Shown one piece after another: positions 44,701-58,178 of a stretch of 64,000 nt of DNA. Under the pieces are notes generated by a model. It was given only the letters and a program-made list of their open reading frames with translations, was not told where the DNA came from and made no database searches. This DNA comes from JABJGO01 sp963921245 (GTDB lineage Bacteria > Pseudomonadota > Alphaproteobacteria > Rhodospirillales > Casp-alpha2), in contig CAWUEY030000001.1 in the NCBI GenBank assembly GCA_963921245.4, forward strand, positions 1,240,001-1,304,000, given 5' to 3'. The translations under genes were made by a program, and so were the position numbers. Numbering within the stretch: the first letter of the stretch is position 1; the number at the start of each line of letters is the position of its first letter.

Positions 44701-45943
44701 GGATGAGCGTGCACTTGCCATTGAGCGCGCTGAAATCGATCGTCTCGCGAAAGACCGTGATGACGAACGCGCCATTCTGGAGCGTAGCTTCCAGCAACGT
44801 CTTCACACTCTGCTCCTGAACAAGAAAGCGGCAAGCGGTCCAAAAGGTCTCGAGAGCGGAACGAAGATCACCGAGGAAATTCTGGACCAGTACACACCGG
44901 GTCAGATGTCTCAGATCATCGTTGCCAATGATCGGGTGATGAAAGACGTGGAAGCGCTGAAAACCCAGTTTGAAGAAGGCATCGCCCGTCTTCAGGCCCG
45001 TTTCGACGGCAAGGTTGAAAAACTTCAGCGTGGTGATGACCTGAACCCGGGTGTCATGAAGATGGTCAAAGTCTTCGTTGCTGTGAAACGCAAAATCCAG
45101 CCGGGTGACAAAATGGCCGGGCGCCACGGAAACAAGGGTGTTATTTCCCGTATTGTTCCCGTAGAGGATATGCCACACCTAGACGATGGAACGGCGGTTG
45201 ATATTGTACTCAATCCGCTGGGTGTGCCGTCCCGGATGAACGTGGGACAGATTCTCGAAACTCACATGGGTTGGGCCTGTCGCGGTCTCGGTCGTCAGGT
45301 CGGCGAGCTTGTGGATGCTTCCAGGGCCAATGGCCAGGATACCAGGAAAATTCGCGCCAAACTGAAAGAAATATACACGCCCAAGGAGTTCAAGCAGAAG
45401 GTCAACGATCTGCCGGATGATCAGCTCATGGAACTGGCCGAAAACATGCGCGGCGGTGTCGCCATTGCAACGCCGGTCTTCGACGGTGCCCATGAAGCCG
45501 ACATTGTCGCGATGCTGGCGCAGGCCGGTCTGGATACCTCCGGTCAGGTAACCCTGACTGACGGTCGCACCGGTGAAGTCTTCGACCGCAAGGTGACGGT
45601 GGGTTACATCTATATGCTGAAACTGCATCACCTGGTGGATGACAAAATCCACGCCCGCTCCATCGGTCCGTACAGCCTCGTTACCCAGCAGCCGCTGGGT
45701 GGGAAGGCCCAGTTCGGCGGTCAGCGCTTTGGTGAAATGGAAGTGTGGGCTCTCGAAGCCTACGGTGCTGCTTACACCCTGCAGGAAATGCTAACGGTCA
45801 AGTCTGATGACGTATCGGGCAGAACGAAGGTCTATGAAGCCATTGTTCGCGGTGACGATACATTCGAAGCGGGCATTCCGGAATCGTTCAACGTTCTGGT
45901 CAAGGAGCTGCATTCCTTGGGTCTGAACGTGGAATTGATCTGA
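41777..45943 (+). CDS. rpoB: DNA-directed RNA polymerase beta subunit
   Basis: 1,388 residues from the ATG at 41777, eight bases after GAGG; 16 more codons are open upstream. The rifampicin region is normal: [23 protein letters not shown] wording, with the usual Gln, Asp, His and Arg contacts, so no resistance change is evident. RPYGxx-type lobe, HGNKGVISR switch and the C-terminal clamp segment are in place. It forms the active centre with the beta' subunit encoded 31 bases downstream. Confidence 0.98.
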   Translation: [1388 protein letters not shown]

Positions 45944-45974
45944 GTATAACCGGAAAGCCTGAAGGAGAGCGAAA

Positions 45975-50174
<4,200 letters not shown>

Positions 50175-50207
50175 AGCTATTTTTTTCAGCGAATCATGCG
50201 GTTTCAG

Positions 50208-50239
50208 ACCCGGCATCGGGGCATTTCTCGGGGCCGGGT
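50208..50239 (+). terminator. Hairpin after rpoC
   Basis: ACCCGGC (50208-50214) pairs with GCCGGGT (50233-50239), followed by TTGCCATTTCC. The T-run is poor, so termination may be partial or Rho-aided. The gap to rpsL (394 bases) otherwise holds the promoter at 50307 and its leader. Confidence 0.45.
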
Positions 50240-50306
50240 TTGCCATTTCCTGATTGTGCACCGCACAATTTAGGTTAATCTTTTGAAATATAACAATTCT
50301 TTCCCC

Positions 50307-50335
50307 TTGACGGGAAAAGGCCGCCTGCATATAGT
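50307..50335 (+). promoter_or_regulatory. Promoter of the str operon
   Basis: TTGACG (50307-50312), 17-base spacer, then TATAGT (50330-50335). Transcription would begin near 50342, leaving a 227-base leader before rpsL. Confidence 0.6.
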
Positions 50336-50568
50336 GCGCCCACTTTGCAGGGGACTGGTGGTAGTCCTGGAAACGGCCTAGACGCAGTCCCTGATGCGGT
50401 GCCGATTTAAAGATTCAGGAAAAGACCGTCCGGGTGGGCCTCCGCCGGGATGTGTTTCGTGTTATTGGTTGGTTCGAGAAACGGTCGATTGACGGGATGA
50501 GCGGTTTTTTCCTGTTGAAGAGCTCGCTGATGACTCCCGCAAAACAGGGAAAATAATGGAATATCCAT

Positions 50569-50940
50569 ATGCCAACGATTAACCAACTTATTCGCAAGCC
50601 GCGGCAATCCAAGCCGACCCGTAACAAGGTTCCGGCACTTGAAGCCTGTCCGCAAAAACGTGGCGTTTGCACGCGTGTTTACACCACCACGCCTAAAAAG
50701 CCGAACTCTGCGCTTCGTAAAGTTGCCCGCGTCCGTCTGACCAACGGCTTTGAAGTCACCAGCTACATCCCCGGCGAAGGTCACAATCTTCAGGAACACT
50801 CAGTGGTTATGATCCGCGGCGGTCGTGTAAAAGACCTGCCGGGGGTTCGTTACCACATCATTCGCGGCACTCTTGATACCCAGGGTGTGTCCGACCGTCG
50901 TCAACGCCGTTCAAAATACGGCGCCAAACGGCCGAAGTAG
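50569..50940 (+). CDS. rpsL: 30S ribosomal protein S12
   Basis: 123 residues, normal length. It shapes the decoding centre. The streptomycin-related Lys is intact in TTTPKKPNSALRKVARV, and PGEGHNLQEHS and RGGRVKDLPGVRYH are unchanged, so no resistance mutation is visible. First gene of the str operon, with its own promoter and a 227-base leader. Confidence 0.98.
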   Translation: MPTINQLIRKPRQSKPTRNKVPALEACPQKRGVCTRVYTTTPKKPNSALRKVARVRLTNGFEVTSYIPGEGHNLQEHSVVMIRGGRVKDLPGVRYHIIRGTLDTQGVSDRRQRRSKYGAKRPK

Positions 50941-50952
50941 GGAGCGCACACC

Positions 50953-51423
50953 ATGTCTCGTCGCCACGCCGCCGAAAAACGCGAAGTTCTGCCGGACCCC
51001 AAGTTTGGTGATCGTGTTGTCAGCAAATTCATGAATGCTCTGATGCTGGATGGGAAAAAATCCACTGCCGAGCGCATCATTTACGGCGCTTTTGACCGCA
51101 TGCAGGAAAAAGCCGGTGGCGATCCTATCAAAATGTTCCACGATGCTCTCGAAAACGTAAAACCATCCGTAGAGGTGCGTTCCCGCCGTGTCGGTGGTGC
51201 TACCTATCAGGTGCCGGTTGAGGTTCGTGCCGAACGCCGTCAGGCTCTCGCCATTCGTTGGTTGGTGGAAAACGCTCGCAAGCGTTCCGAAAACACCATG
51301 GTCGGCCGTTTGTCCGGCGAATTGATGGATGCGGCAAACAATCGCGGTGCCGCCGTGAAAAAACGCGAAGACACGCACCGTATGGCAGAGGCGAACAAAG
51401 CCTTCTCGCACTATCGTTGGTAA
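50953..51423 (+). CDS. rpsG: 30S ribosomal protein S7
   Basis: 156 residues, 12 bases after rpsL. The N-terminus reads MSRRHAAEKREVLPDPKFG, and the core binds the 3' major domain of 16S rRNA and starts head assembly. In E. coli S7 represses the str operon; whether the same holds here is unknown. Confidence 0.98.
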   Translation: MSRRHAAEKREVLPDPKFGDRVVSKFMNALMLDGKKSTAERIIYGAFDRMQEKAGGDPIKMFHDALENVKPSVEVRSRRVGGATYQVPVEVRAERRQALAIRWLVENARKRSENTMVGRLSGELMDAANNRGAAVKKREDTHRMAEANKAFSHYRW

Positions 51424-51453
51424 TGCAGATTTGCATTGATCGGATGATCTGAA

Positions 51454-53532
51454 ATGGCCCGCACGACAGCCCTTTCCAAATACCGTAACATCGGCATCAT
51501 GGCGCACATCGATGCCGGTAAGACCACGACCACCGAACGTGTTCTGTACTACACCGGTAAATCCTACAAAATCGGCGAAGTGCACGATGGCGCGGCTACC
51601 ATGGATTGGATGGAGCAGGAGCAGGAGCGGGGTATTACCATCACTTCCGCCGCGACCACCTGTTTCTGGAACGATCATCGCATCAACATCATTGATACGC
51701 CGGGCCACGTTGACTTCACCATTGAAGTTGAGCGCTCGTTGCGGGTGCTGGATGGGGCGGTTGCCGTCTTCGATAGTGTTGCCGGTGTTGAGCCGCAATC
51801 CGAAACCGTTTGGCGTCAGGCTGATCGTTACAACGTGCCGCGTATCTGTTTTGTCAACAAAATGGACCGCATGGGTGCTGATTTCCATCGCTGTGTCGAC
51901 ATGATCGTTGATCGCCTTGATGGGGGCCCGCTGGTCATGCAGCTGCCCATCGGTGCTGAATCCGAATTCAAGGGTGTTATTGATCTGCTGGAAATGAAGG
52001 CCATCGTTTGGAAAGACGAAAGCCTGGGCGCTGAATTCGAATATACCGATATCCCGCCCGATATGGCTGATGATGCTGCTGCTTACCGTGAAACCCTCGT
52101 CGAAACGGCTGTTGAGCAGGACGACGATGCCATGGAAGCCTATCTGGAAGGCGAAGAGCCCGGCATTGAAGCTCTGAAAAAATGCATTCGTAAGGGCACG
52201 CTGGAAGGTGCTTTCGTGCCGGTCTTCTGCGGCAGTGCTTTCAAAAACAAAGGTGTTCAGCCGCTGCTGGATGCTGTTGTTGATTATCTGCCGGCCCCGA
52301 CCGACGTTCCGGCCATCAAGGGTGTTAAAGTTGACTCCGAAGAGGAAATCGAGCGCAACAACTCAGATGATGAGCCGTATTCCGCTCTCGCCTTCAAAAT
52401 CATGAACGATCCGTTTGTTGGCTCCCTGACCTTTATCCGCATCTATTCCGGTGTGCTGAAAGCCGGTGAGTCCATCATGAATACTGTCAAGGGCAAGCGT
52501 GAGCGTGTTGGCCGTATGTTGCTGATGCACTCCAACTCACGGGAAGACGTGAAAGAGGCTTATGCCGGGGATATTGTGGCCCTGGCGGGTTTGAAAGAAA
52601 CAACCACTGGTGACACCCTGTGTAACCCCAATAACCAGGTTATCTTAGAGCGTATGGACTTCCCCGATCCGGTTATTGAAATAGCCGTTGAGCCGAAAAC
52701 CAAATCCGATCAGGAAAAAATGGGTGTTGCGCTCAACCGGCTGGCTGCCGAGGATCCATCTTTCCGCGTTACCACGGACCATGAAAGCGGTCAGACCATC
52801 ATCAAGGGTATGGGTGAGCTTCACCTGGAAATTCTTGTCGATCGTATGCACCGTGAATTCAAGGTTGACGCCAATATCGGCCAACCGCAGGTGGCTTACC
52901 GTGAGCGCCTGTCCAAAGTTGCAGACATTGACTACACCCATAAGAAGCAGACCGGCGGTTCCGGTCAGTTTGCCCGCGTGAAAATCAACTTTGAGCCGCT
53001 GCCCCCGGGATCCGGTTTTGAATTCGACAGCACGGTTGTGGGCGGTAATGTTCCCAAGGAATACATCCCCGGTGTTGAAAAGGGTATTTCAAGCGCCATG
53101 GACTCCGGCATCATCGCCGGCTTCCCGGTGACTGACCTGAAAGCAACCCTTTACGATGGTAACTACCACGACGTTGACTCCAGCGTTATGGCTTTCGAGC
53201 TGGCCGCTCGTGCCGCGTTCCGCGAAGCCATGCAGAAGGGTGCAGCCCAGCTTCTGGAGCCGGTGATGAAAGTGGAGGTTGTTACCCCGGAAGAATACAT
53301 GGGCGACATCATTGGCGATCTGAACAGTCGTCGTGGTCAGGTTTCCAGTATGGACCAGCGCGGGAACGCCCGTGTGGTGAATGCCATGGTGCCGCTGGCC
53401 TCTATGTTCGGTTATGTGAACACCTTGCGTTCTCTGTCCCAGGGCCGCGCACAGTTCACCATGCAGTTTGACCACTATGATGTGGTTCCCAATCAGGTGT
53501 CAGAAGAAATTCAGCAACGTCTGGCTGGGTAA
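51454..53532 (+). CDS. fusA: Elongation factor G
   Basis: 692 residues, full length. It drives translocation on the ribosome. G motifs: AHIDAGKTTT (G1), RGITITSAATT (G2), DTPGHVDF (G3) and NKMDRMG (G4); the domain IV and V regions continue to the end. Codon use is mostly GAA and ACC, unlike the tuf gene that follows 46 bases later. Confidence 0.98.
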   Translation: MARTTALSKYRNIGIMAHIDAGKTTTTERVLYYTGKSYKIGEVHDGAATMDWMEQEQERGITITSAATTCFWNDHRINIIDTPGHVDFTIEVERSLRVLDGAVAVFDSVAGVEPQSETVWRQADRYNVPRICFVNKMDRMGADFHRCVDMIVDRLDGGPLVMQLPIGAESEFKGVIDLLEMKAIVWKDESLGAEFEYTDIPPDMADDAAAYRETLVETAVEQDDDAMEAYLEGEEPGIEALKKCIRKGTLEGAFVPVFCGSAFKNKGVQPLLDAVVDYLPAPTDVPAIKGVKVDSEEEIERNNSDDEPYSALAFKIMNDPFVGSLTFIRIYSGVLKAGESIMNTVKGKRERVGRMLLMHSNSREDVKEAYAGDIVALAGLKETTTGDTLCNPNNQVILERMDFPDPVIEIAVEPKTKSDQEKMGVALNRLAAEDPSFRVTTDHESGQTIIKGMGELHLEILVDRMHREFKVDANIGQPQVAYRERLSKVADIDYTHKKQTGGSGQFARVKINFEPLPPGSGFEFDSTVVGGNVPKEYIPGVEKGISSAMDSGIIAGFPVTDLKATLYDGNYHDVDSSVMAFELAARAAFREAMQKGAAQLLEPVMKVEVVTPEEYMGDIIGDLNSRRGQVSSMDQRGNARVVNAMVPLASMFGYVNTLRSLSQGRAQFTMQFDHYDVVPNQVSEEIQQRLAG

Positions 53533-53578
53533 TTAATTGATTTTTATAGGGAATATTCGGACCTAACGGAGACAACTG

Positions 53579-54769
53579 ATGGCAAAAGAGAAGTTTGAGC
53601 GTACGAAGCCGCACTGTAACATTGGTACGATTGGTCATGTTGATCATGGCAAGACGACGTTGACGGCGGCGATTACGAAGGTTTTGGCGGATGCTGGTGG
53701 TGCTGAGTATTCGGCGTATGAGCAGATTGACAAGGCGCCTGAGGAGCGTGCGCGTGGGATCACGATTTCGACGGCTCATGTTGAGTATGAGACGGCGGCG
53801 CGTCATTATGCGCATGTTGACTGTCCGGGTCACGCTGATTACGTGAAGAACATGATCACGGGAGCGGCACAGATGGATGGTGCCATTTTGGTTGTGTCTT
53901 CTGCTGATGGTCCGATGCCGCAGACGCGTGAGCACATTCTACTGGCCCGTCAGGTTGGTGTTCCGTCGCTTGTTGTTTACATGAACAAGGTTGACCAGGT
54001 TGATGATGAGGAGTTGCTTGAGCTGGTTGAGATGGAGATCCGTGAGCTTCTGTCTTCCTATGATTTTCCGGGTGACGATATTCCGATCATCAGGGGTTCT
54101 GCTCTGGCGGCTTTGGAGGGCAACAACGACGGGATTGGCAGGGATTCGATTGTGGAACTGATGGATGCGGTTGACGCGTACATTCCGCAGCCGGACCGTC
54201 CGGTTGACCAGACTTTCCTGATGCCGATTGAGGATGTGTTTTCGATTTCCGGTCGTGGGACGGTTGTTACGGGTCGTGTTGAGCGCGGTATCATCAATGT
54301 TGGTGACGAGATTGAGATCATCGGCATCAAGGCGACGCAGAAGACCACGTGCACGGGTGTTGAGATGTTCCGCAAGCTTTTGGACAGCGGTGAGGCGGGT
54401 GACAATGTTGGTGTTTTGCTGCGTGGTACGAAGCGTGAGGAGGTTGAGCGTGGTCAGGTTCTGGCCAAGCCGGGTTCCATTACGCCGCACACGAAGTTCA
54501 AGTGTGAGGCCTATATTCTGACGAAGGATGAGGGTGGTCGTCACACACCGTTTTTCTCGAACTACCGGCCGCAGTTCTACTTCCGCACAACGGACGTGAC
54601 GGGAACGGTTGATCTGCCGGACGGCACCGAGATGGTTATGCCGGGTGACAACATCGCCATGCAGGTCAACCTGATTGCACCGATTGCCATGGATGAGGGC
54701 CTGCGCTTCGCCATCCGCGAAGGCGGCCGTACCGTCGGCGCCGGCGTGGTGTCAACCATTATTGAGTGA
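53579..54769 (+). CDS. tuf: Elongation factor Tu, copy 2
   Basis: 396 residues, identical to the copy at 36689; the DNA identity covers 1,199 bases (53571-54769 against 36681-37879) and stops sharply at both ends. It lies in the usual str-operon place after fusA. The identity points to ongoing gene conversion between the two copies. The same unusual codon pattern as copy 1 is seen. No terminator hairpin of the copy-1 kind follows, so transcription probably continues into rpsJ. Confidence 0.98.
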   Translation: MAKEKFERTKPHCNIGTIGHVDHGKTTLTAAITKVLADAGGAEYSAYEQIDKAPEERARGITISTAHVEYETAARHYAHVDCPGHADYVKNMITGAAQMDGAILVVSSADGPMPQTREHILLARQVGVPSLVVYMNKVDQVDDEELLELVEMEIRELLSSYDFPGDDIPIIRGSALAALEGNNDGIGRDSIVELMDAVDAYIPQPDRPVDQTFLMPIEDVFSISGRGTVVTGRVERGIINVGDEIEIIGIKATQKTTCTGVEMFRKLLDSGEAGDNVGVLLRGTKREEVERGQVLAKPGSITPHTKFKCEAYILTKDEGGRHTPFFSNYRPQFYFRTTDVTGTVDLPDGTEMVMPGDNIAMQVNLIAPIAMDEGLRFAIREGGRTVGAGVVSTIIE

Positions 54770-54845
54770 GGATTTGTGTTTTGGACCTCTCCCCTGCGGG
54801 GGAGGGTCAGGCATTTTAGGATAAAATCAGAGGGATCTGGTAAAG

Positions 54846-55154
54846 ATGGACCATACAAACATTCGAATTCGGCTGAAGGCATTTGATCACCGCATTCTGG
54901 ATCAATCCGCAGGTGAGATTGTAAATACCGCTCAGCGCACGGGTGCCCAGGTACGTGGTCCCATTCCTTTGCCGACCCGTATCGAGAAATACACGGTTTT
55001 GCGTTCTCCGTTCATCGACAAGAAGTCTCGTGAACAGTTCGAAATCCGTACCCACAAACGGGTTCTGGATATTGTTGATCCCACCCCGCAGACGGTTGAC
55101 GCGCTGATGAAGCTCGATCTGGCTGCCGGTGTGGGTGTTGAAATTAAACTGTAA
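54846..55154 (+). CDS. rpsJ: 30S ribosomal protein S10
   Basis: 102 residues, normal length. Also known as NusE, the antitermination partner of NusB and NusG. The wording RIRLKAFDHRILDQS and GPIPLPTRIEKYTVLRSP is standard. It lies 76 bases after tuf and opens the S10 cluster, which here continues directly from the str operon. Confidence 0.98.
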   Translation: MDHTNIRIRLKAFDHRILDQSAGEIVNTAQRTGAQVRGPIPLPTRIEKYTVLRSPFIDKKSREQFEIRTHKRVLDIVDPTPQTVDALMKLDLAAGVGVEIKL

Positions 55155-55199
55155 ACGCTGTTGTTGGCGGGTTTGAGCAAGATTTTGAGGTAACAGCTT

Positions 55200-56084
55200 A
55201 TGCGTACAGGTTTGATCGCACGGAAGATGGGCATGAGCCGTGTATTCGCGGACAATGGTCGTCACGTACCGGTGAGCGTCCTGCAACTGGACAATGTACA
55301 GGTAGTCGCCCAGCGGACCGTAGAAAAGGATGGGTATGCCGCTCTGCAGCTGGGTTGGGGGACGGCCAAGGTTAAAAATGTAACGAACGCACAGCGTGGT
55401 CACTTTGCGAAAGCAAAGGTTGAGCCGAAACGGGTGTTGCGTGAGTTCCGGATCAGCGAAGACAATATGGTTGATGTTGGTGCCGAACTGGCGGCCTCTC
55501 ATTTTGTTGTTGGTCAGTACGTGGATGTCAGCGGGCGGTCCATCGGTAAAGGCTTTGCCGGTGGTATGAAGCGTCATGGTTTCGGGGGGTTGCGCGCCTC
55601 TCACGGTGTTTCCATCTCCCACCGTTCTCACGGTTCCACTGGTCAATGCCAGGACCCCGGTAAGGTGTTCAAGGGCAAAAAAATGGCCGGTCAGATGGGT
55701 AATGTTCGGGTGACGAGCCAGAACCTCGAAGTGGTCAGCACCGACGATGAGCGCGGTCTGATCCTGGTCAAGGGCGCGGTTCCGGGCTCCAAGGGAGGTT
55801 ATGTTCTGATCGCCGACGCCGTGAAAAAGGCGCTACCTGAAGATGCCCCGTTCCCGGCTGGTCTGGAATCCAGGGCGGCTCCTGAAGAAGAGGCTTCGGC
55901 AGCAGAAGAAGATGCCGCTGTGGAAGAAGCTATAAGCGAAGACGTGGCTGAAGACACGCTTGAAAAAACAGCGCCTGAAGCGGAAGCACAGGCTGACAAT
56001 GCTTCCGAGGCCGCAGATTCTGAAGAAGTCGCTGAGGCCCCGACAGAAAATGCCGCCAGCGATGAGCAGGAAGCGAAGGAGTAG
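55200..56084 (+). CDS. rplC: 50S ribosomal protein L3 with acidic C-terminal tail
   Basis: 294 residues, about 80 more than the usual 210-220. The first 226 residues are a normal L3 core (GLIARKMGMSRVF at the start, GSTGQCQDPGKVFKGKKMAG with the Gln that PrmB methylates). The last 68 residues are low complexity and strongly acidic: 26 are Asp or Glu, only two are Lys. The tail should be disordered and is unlikely to fit inside the ribosome, so it must project outward or be removed. Frame and stop are clear and rplD follows with a normal ribosome site. Confidence 0.96.
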   Translation: MRTGLIARKMGMSRVFADNGRHVPVSVLQLDNVQVVAQRTVEKDGYAALQLGWGTAKVKNVTNAQRGHFAKAKVEPKRVLREFRISEDNMVDVGAELAASHFVVGQYVDVSGRSIGKGFAGGMKRHGFGGLRASHGVSISHRSHGSTGQCQDPGKVFKGKKMAGQMGNVRVTSQNLEVVSTDDERGLILVKGAVPGSKGGYVLIADAVKKALPEDAPFPAGLESRAAPEEEASAAEEDAAVEEAISEDVAEDTLEKTAPEAEAQADNASEAADSEEVAEAPTENAASDEQEAKE

Positions 56085-56090
56085 TTGGTC

Positions 56091-56711
56091 ATGAAATGCG
56101 ACGTGATCACGCTCGACAACAAGAAAGATGGCACCATCAATCTCGATGATGCCATCTTCGGTGTCGAAGTTCGTGGCGACCTCATGGCTCGTTACGTGAA
56201 CTGGCAACTGGCAAAACGCCGCGCCGGGACCCATAAGGTCAAGGGCCGTAGCGAGGTTGCCGCTACCAAAGCCAAGCCTTTCCGCCAAAAAGGCACCGGG
56301 CGTGCCCGTCAGGGTACCACGGTTGCCCCGCAAATGCGCGGTGGTGGTAAGGTGTTTGGTCCGGTTGTCCGCAGCCACGATACCAACCTGCCGAAAAAGG
56401 TCCGTAAAGCAGCCCTCAAAAGTGCGCTGTCTTCCAAACGGGCCGACGGCAAGCTGGTGGTAATTGATACGGCTTCCCTGAAAGACGGCAAGACCGGGGA
56501 ACTGGTTGCCAAAGTCGGCAAACTTGGCTGGGACAATGCTCTGGTGATTGACGGTGAAAATGTCGATGAAAAATTCATCCGCGCCGTCCGCAATATCGTG
56601 GGTTTGGATGTGCTGCCGAGCCAAGGGGCCAATGTATACGACATCCTGCGTCGCGACACCCTGGTTCTGACCAAAAGCGGCGTTGAAAAGCTGGTGGAGC
56701 GCTTGAAATGA
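56091..56711 (+). CDS. rplD: 50S ribosomal protein L4
   Basis: 206 residues from the ATG at 56091, with AAGGAG at the end of rplC upstream; a TTG two codons earlier is less likely. L4 lines the exit tunnel; the extended loop includes KPFRQKGTGRARQGTTVAP. In E. coli L4 represses the S10 operon. Its stop overlaps the rplW start by four bases. Confidence 0.97.
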   Translation: MKCDVITLDNKKDGTINLDDAIFGVEVRGDLMARYVNWQLAKRRAGTHKVKGRSEVAATKAKPFRQKGTGRARQGTTVAPQMRGGGKVFGPVVRSHDTNLPKKVRKAALKSALSSKRADGKLVVIDTASLKDGKTGELVAKVGKLGWDNALVIDGENVDEKFIRAVRNIVGLDVLPSQGANVYDILRRDTLVLTKSGVEKLVERLK

Positions 56712-57031
56712 GCAAATATAGCACCAGAAAAATAACAACCAGCAACGAACGCAAGTACGAGGTCCTGCGCAAGCCGGTGATTACGGAAAAAGCCACGTTA
56801 TTGAGCGAGCACAACCAGGTCAGCTTTTTTGTTGCCCTGGATGCTTCAAAGCCTGAAATCAAGGCTGCTGTTGAAGACCTCTTCAAGGTCACGGTGAAAT
56901 CCGTCAACACGGTCGTGCAAAAGGGCAAAACAAAGCGTTTTCGCGGTCGTCCGGGGAAGCGTATCGATACCAAGAAAGCCATTGTCACACTGGCCGAAGG
57001 CGACGCCATCGACGTCGCAACAGGCCTCTAG
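56708..57031 (+). CDS. rplW: 50S ribosomal protein L23
   Basis: 107 residues starting in an ATGA overlap with rplD. L23 is at the tunnel exit and docks trigger factor and SRP. The segment LRKPVITEKATLLSE and GKTKRFRGRPGKR are typical. Confidence 0.97.
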   Translation: MSKYSTRKITTSNERKYEVLRKPVITEKATLLSEHNQVSFFVALDASKPEIKAAVEDLFKVTVKSVNTVVQKGKTKRFRGRPGKRIDTKKAIVTLAEGDAIDVATGL

Positions 57032-57050
57032 GGACGGGTAGGACAGAGCC

Positions 57051-57887
57051 ATGGCACTGAAGAATTTCAAACCAACAACGCCGGGCCAACGGAACCTTGT
57101 TCTGGTTGATCGTTCGGAACTCTGGAAGGGCAAACCGCTCAAGCAGTTGACCGAAGGCCTGCGCAAGAAAGGTGGTCGCAACAACGCCGGGCGGATAACG
57201 GCGCGCCGTATCGGCGGCGGGCACAAGCGTCGCTACCGTATGGTGGATTTCAAGCGCCGCGCCAAATTCGATGTTGTCGCTACCGTTGAGCGGATTGAAT
57301 ATGACCCAAACCGCACTGCGTTCATTGCGCTGATCAAGTATGAAGATGGCGATCTGTCTTACATCCTGGCACCGCAGCGGCTGCGCGTTGGCGATCAGGT
57401 CGTTGCCGGGAAAACCGTCGACGTTAAGCCCGGTAATGCGATGCTTCTCGCCAACATGCCAGTTGGTACTATTGTCCACAACGTGGAAATGAAAGAAGGT
57501 AAGGGCGGTCAGATTGCCCGCGCCGCCGGCACCTACGCTCAATTGATCGGCAAGGATCAGGGCTATGCCCAGATTCGTCTGTCTTCCGGTGAACTTCGTA
57601 TGGTTCGTGGTGAATGCATGGCAACCGTTGGTGCCGTGTCCAACCCGGATCAGCAGAACATCAAACTGGGTAAGGCCGGGCGCAAACGCTGGCTCGGCAA
57701 GCGCCCGAGCGTTCGTGGTGTTGCCATGAACCCAATTGACCATCCGCACGGTGGCGGTGAAGGCCGGTCCTCGGGTGGCCGTCATCCCGTAACGCCCTGG
57801 GGTAAACCCACCAAGGGCAAGCGGACCCGCAGTAACAACAAGACGGACCGCCTCATCATGCGCCGCCGTCACGCCAGGAAGAAGTAG
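57051..57887 (+). CDS. rplB: 50S ribosomal protein L2
   Basis: 278 residues, normal length. L2 is needed for subunit joining and peptidyl transfer. The conserved MNPIDHPHGGGEGRSSGGR segment with its essential His is intact near residue 225-240. 19 bases after rplW. Confidence 0.98.
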   Translation: MALKNFKPTTPGQRNLVLVDRSELWKGKPLKQLTEGLRKKGGRNNAGRITARRIGGGHKRRYRMVDFKRRAKFDVVATVERIEYDPNRTAFIALIKYEDGDLSYILAPQRLRVGDQVVAGKTVDVKPGNAMLLANMPVGTIVHNVEMKEGKGGQIARAAGTYAQLIGKDQGYAQIRLSSGELRMVRGECMATVGAVSNPDQQNIKLGKAGRKRWLGKRPSVRGVAMNPIDHPHGGGEGRSSGGRHPVTPWGKPTKGKRTRSNNKTDRLIMRRRHARKK

Positions 57888-57899
57888 AGGAGACGCAGA

Positions 57900-58178
57900 G
57901 TGCCACGTTCCGTTTGGAAAGGACCGTTTGTCGATGGTTATCTACTTAAGAAGGCAGAGGATACCCGTGCGGCCGGTCGTAACACCGTCATCAAGACATG
58001 GTCTCGCCGGTCAACCATTTTGCCACAGTTCGTCGGTCTCACGTTCGGTGTCTACAACGGGCAGAAATTCGTACCGGTTCTGATTACCGAAGACATGATC
58101 GGTCACAAGCTCGGTGAGTTCTCGCCGTCCCGGACCTACTACGGTCACGCTGCGGACAAGAAGTCGAAGAGAGGTTAA
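57900..58178 (+). CDS. rpsS: 30S ribosomal protein S19
   Basis: 92 residues from a GTG at 57900 (then PRSVWKGPFVDGYLLKK), preceded by GAGGAG-like bases after rplB. It binds 16S rRNA in the head with S13. Normal length and wording. Confidence 0.97.
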   Translation: MPRSVWKGPFVDGYLLKKAEDTRAAGRNTVIKTWSRRSTILPQFVGLTFGVYNGQKFVPVLITEDMIGHKLGEFSPSRTYYGHAADKKSKRG

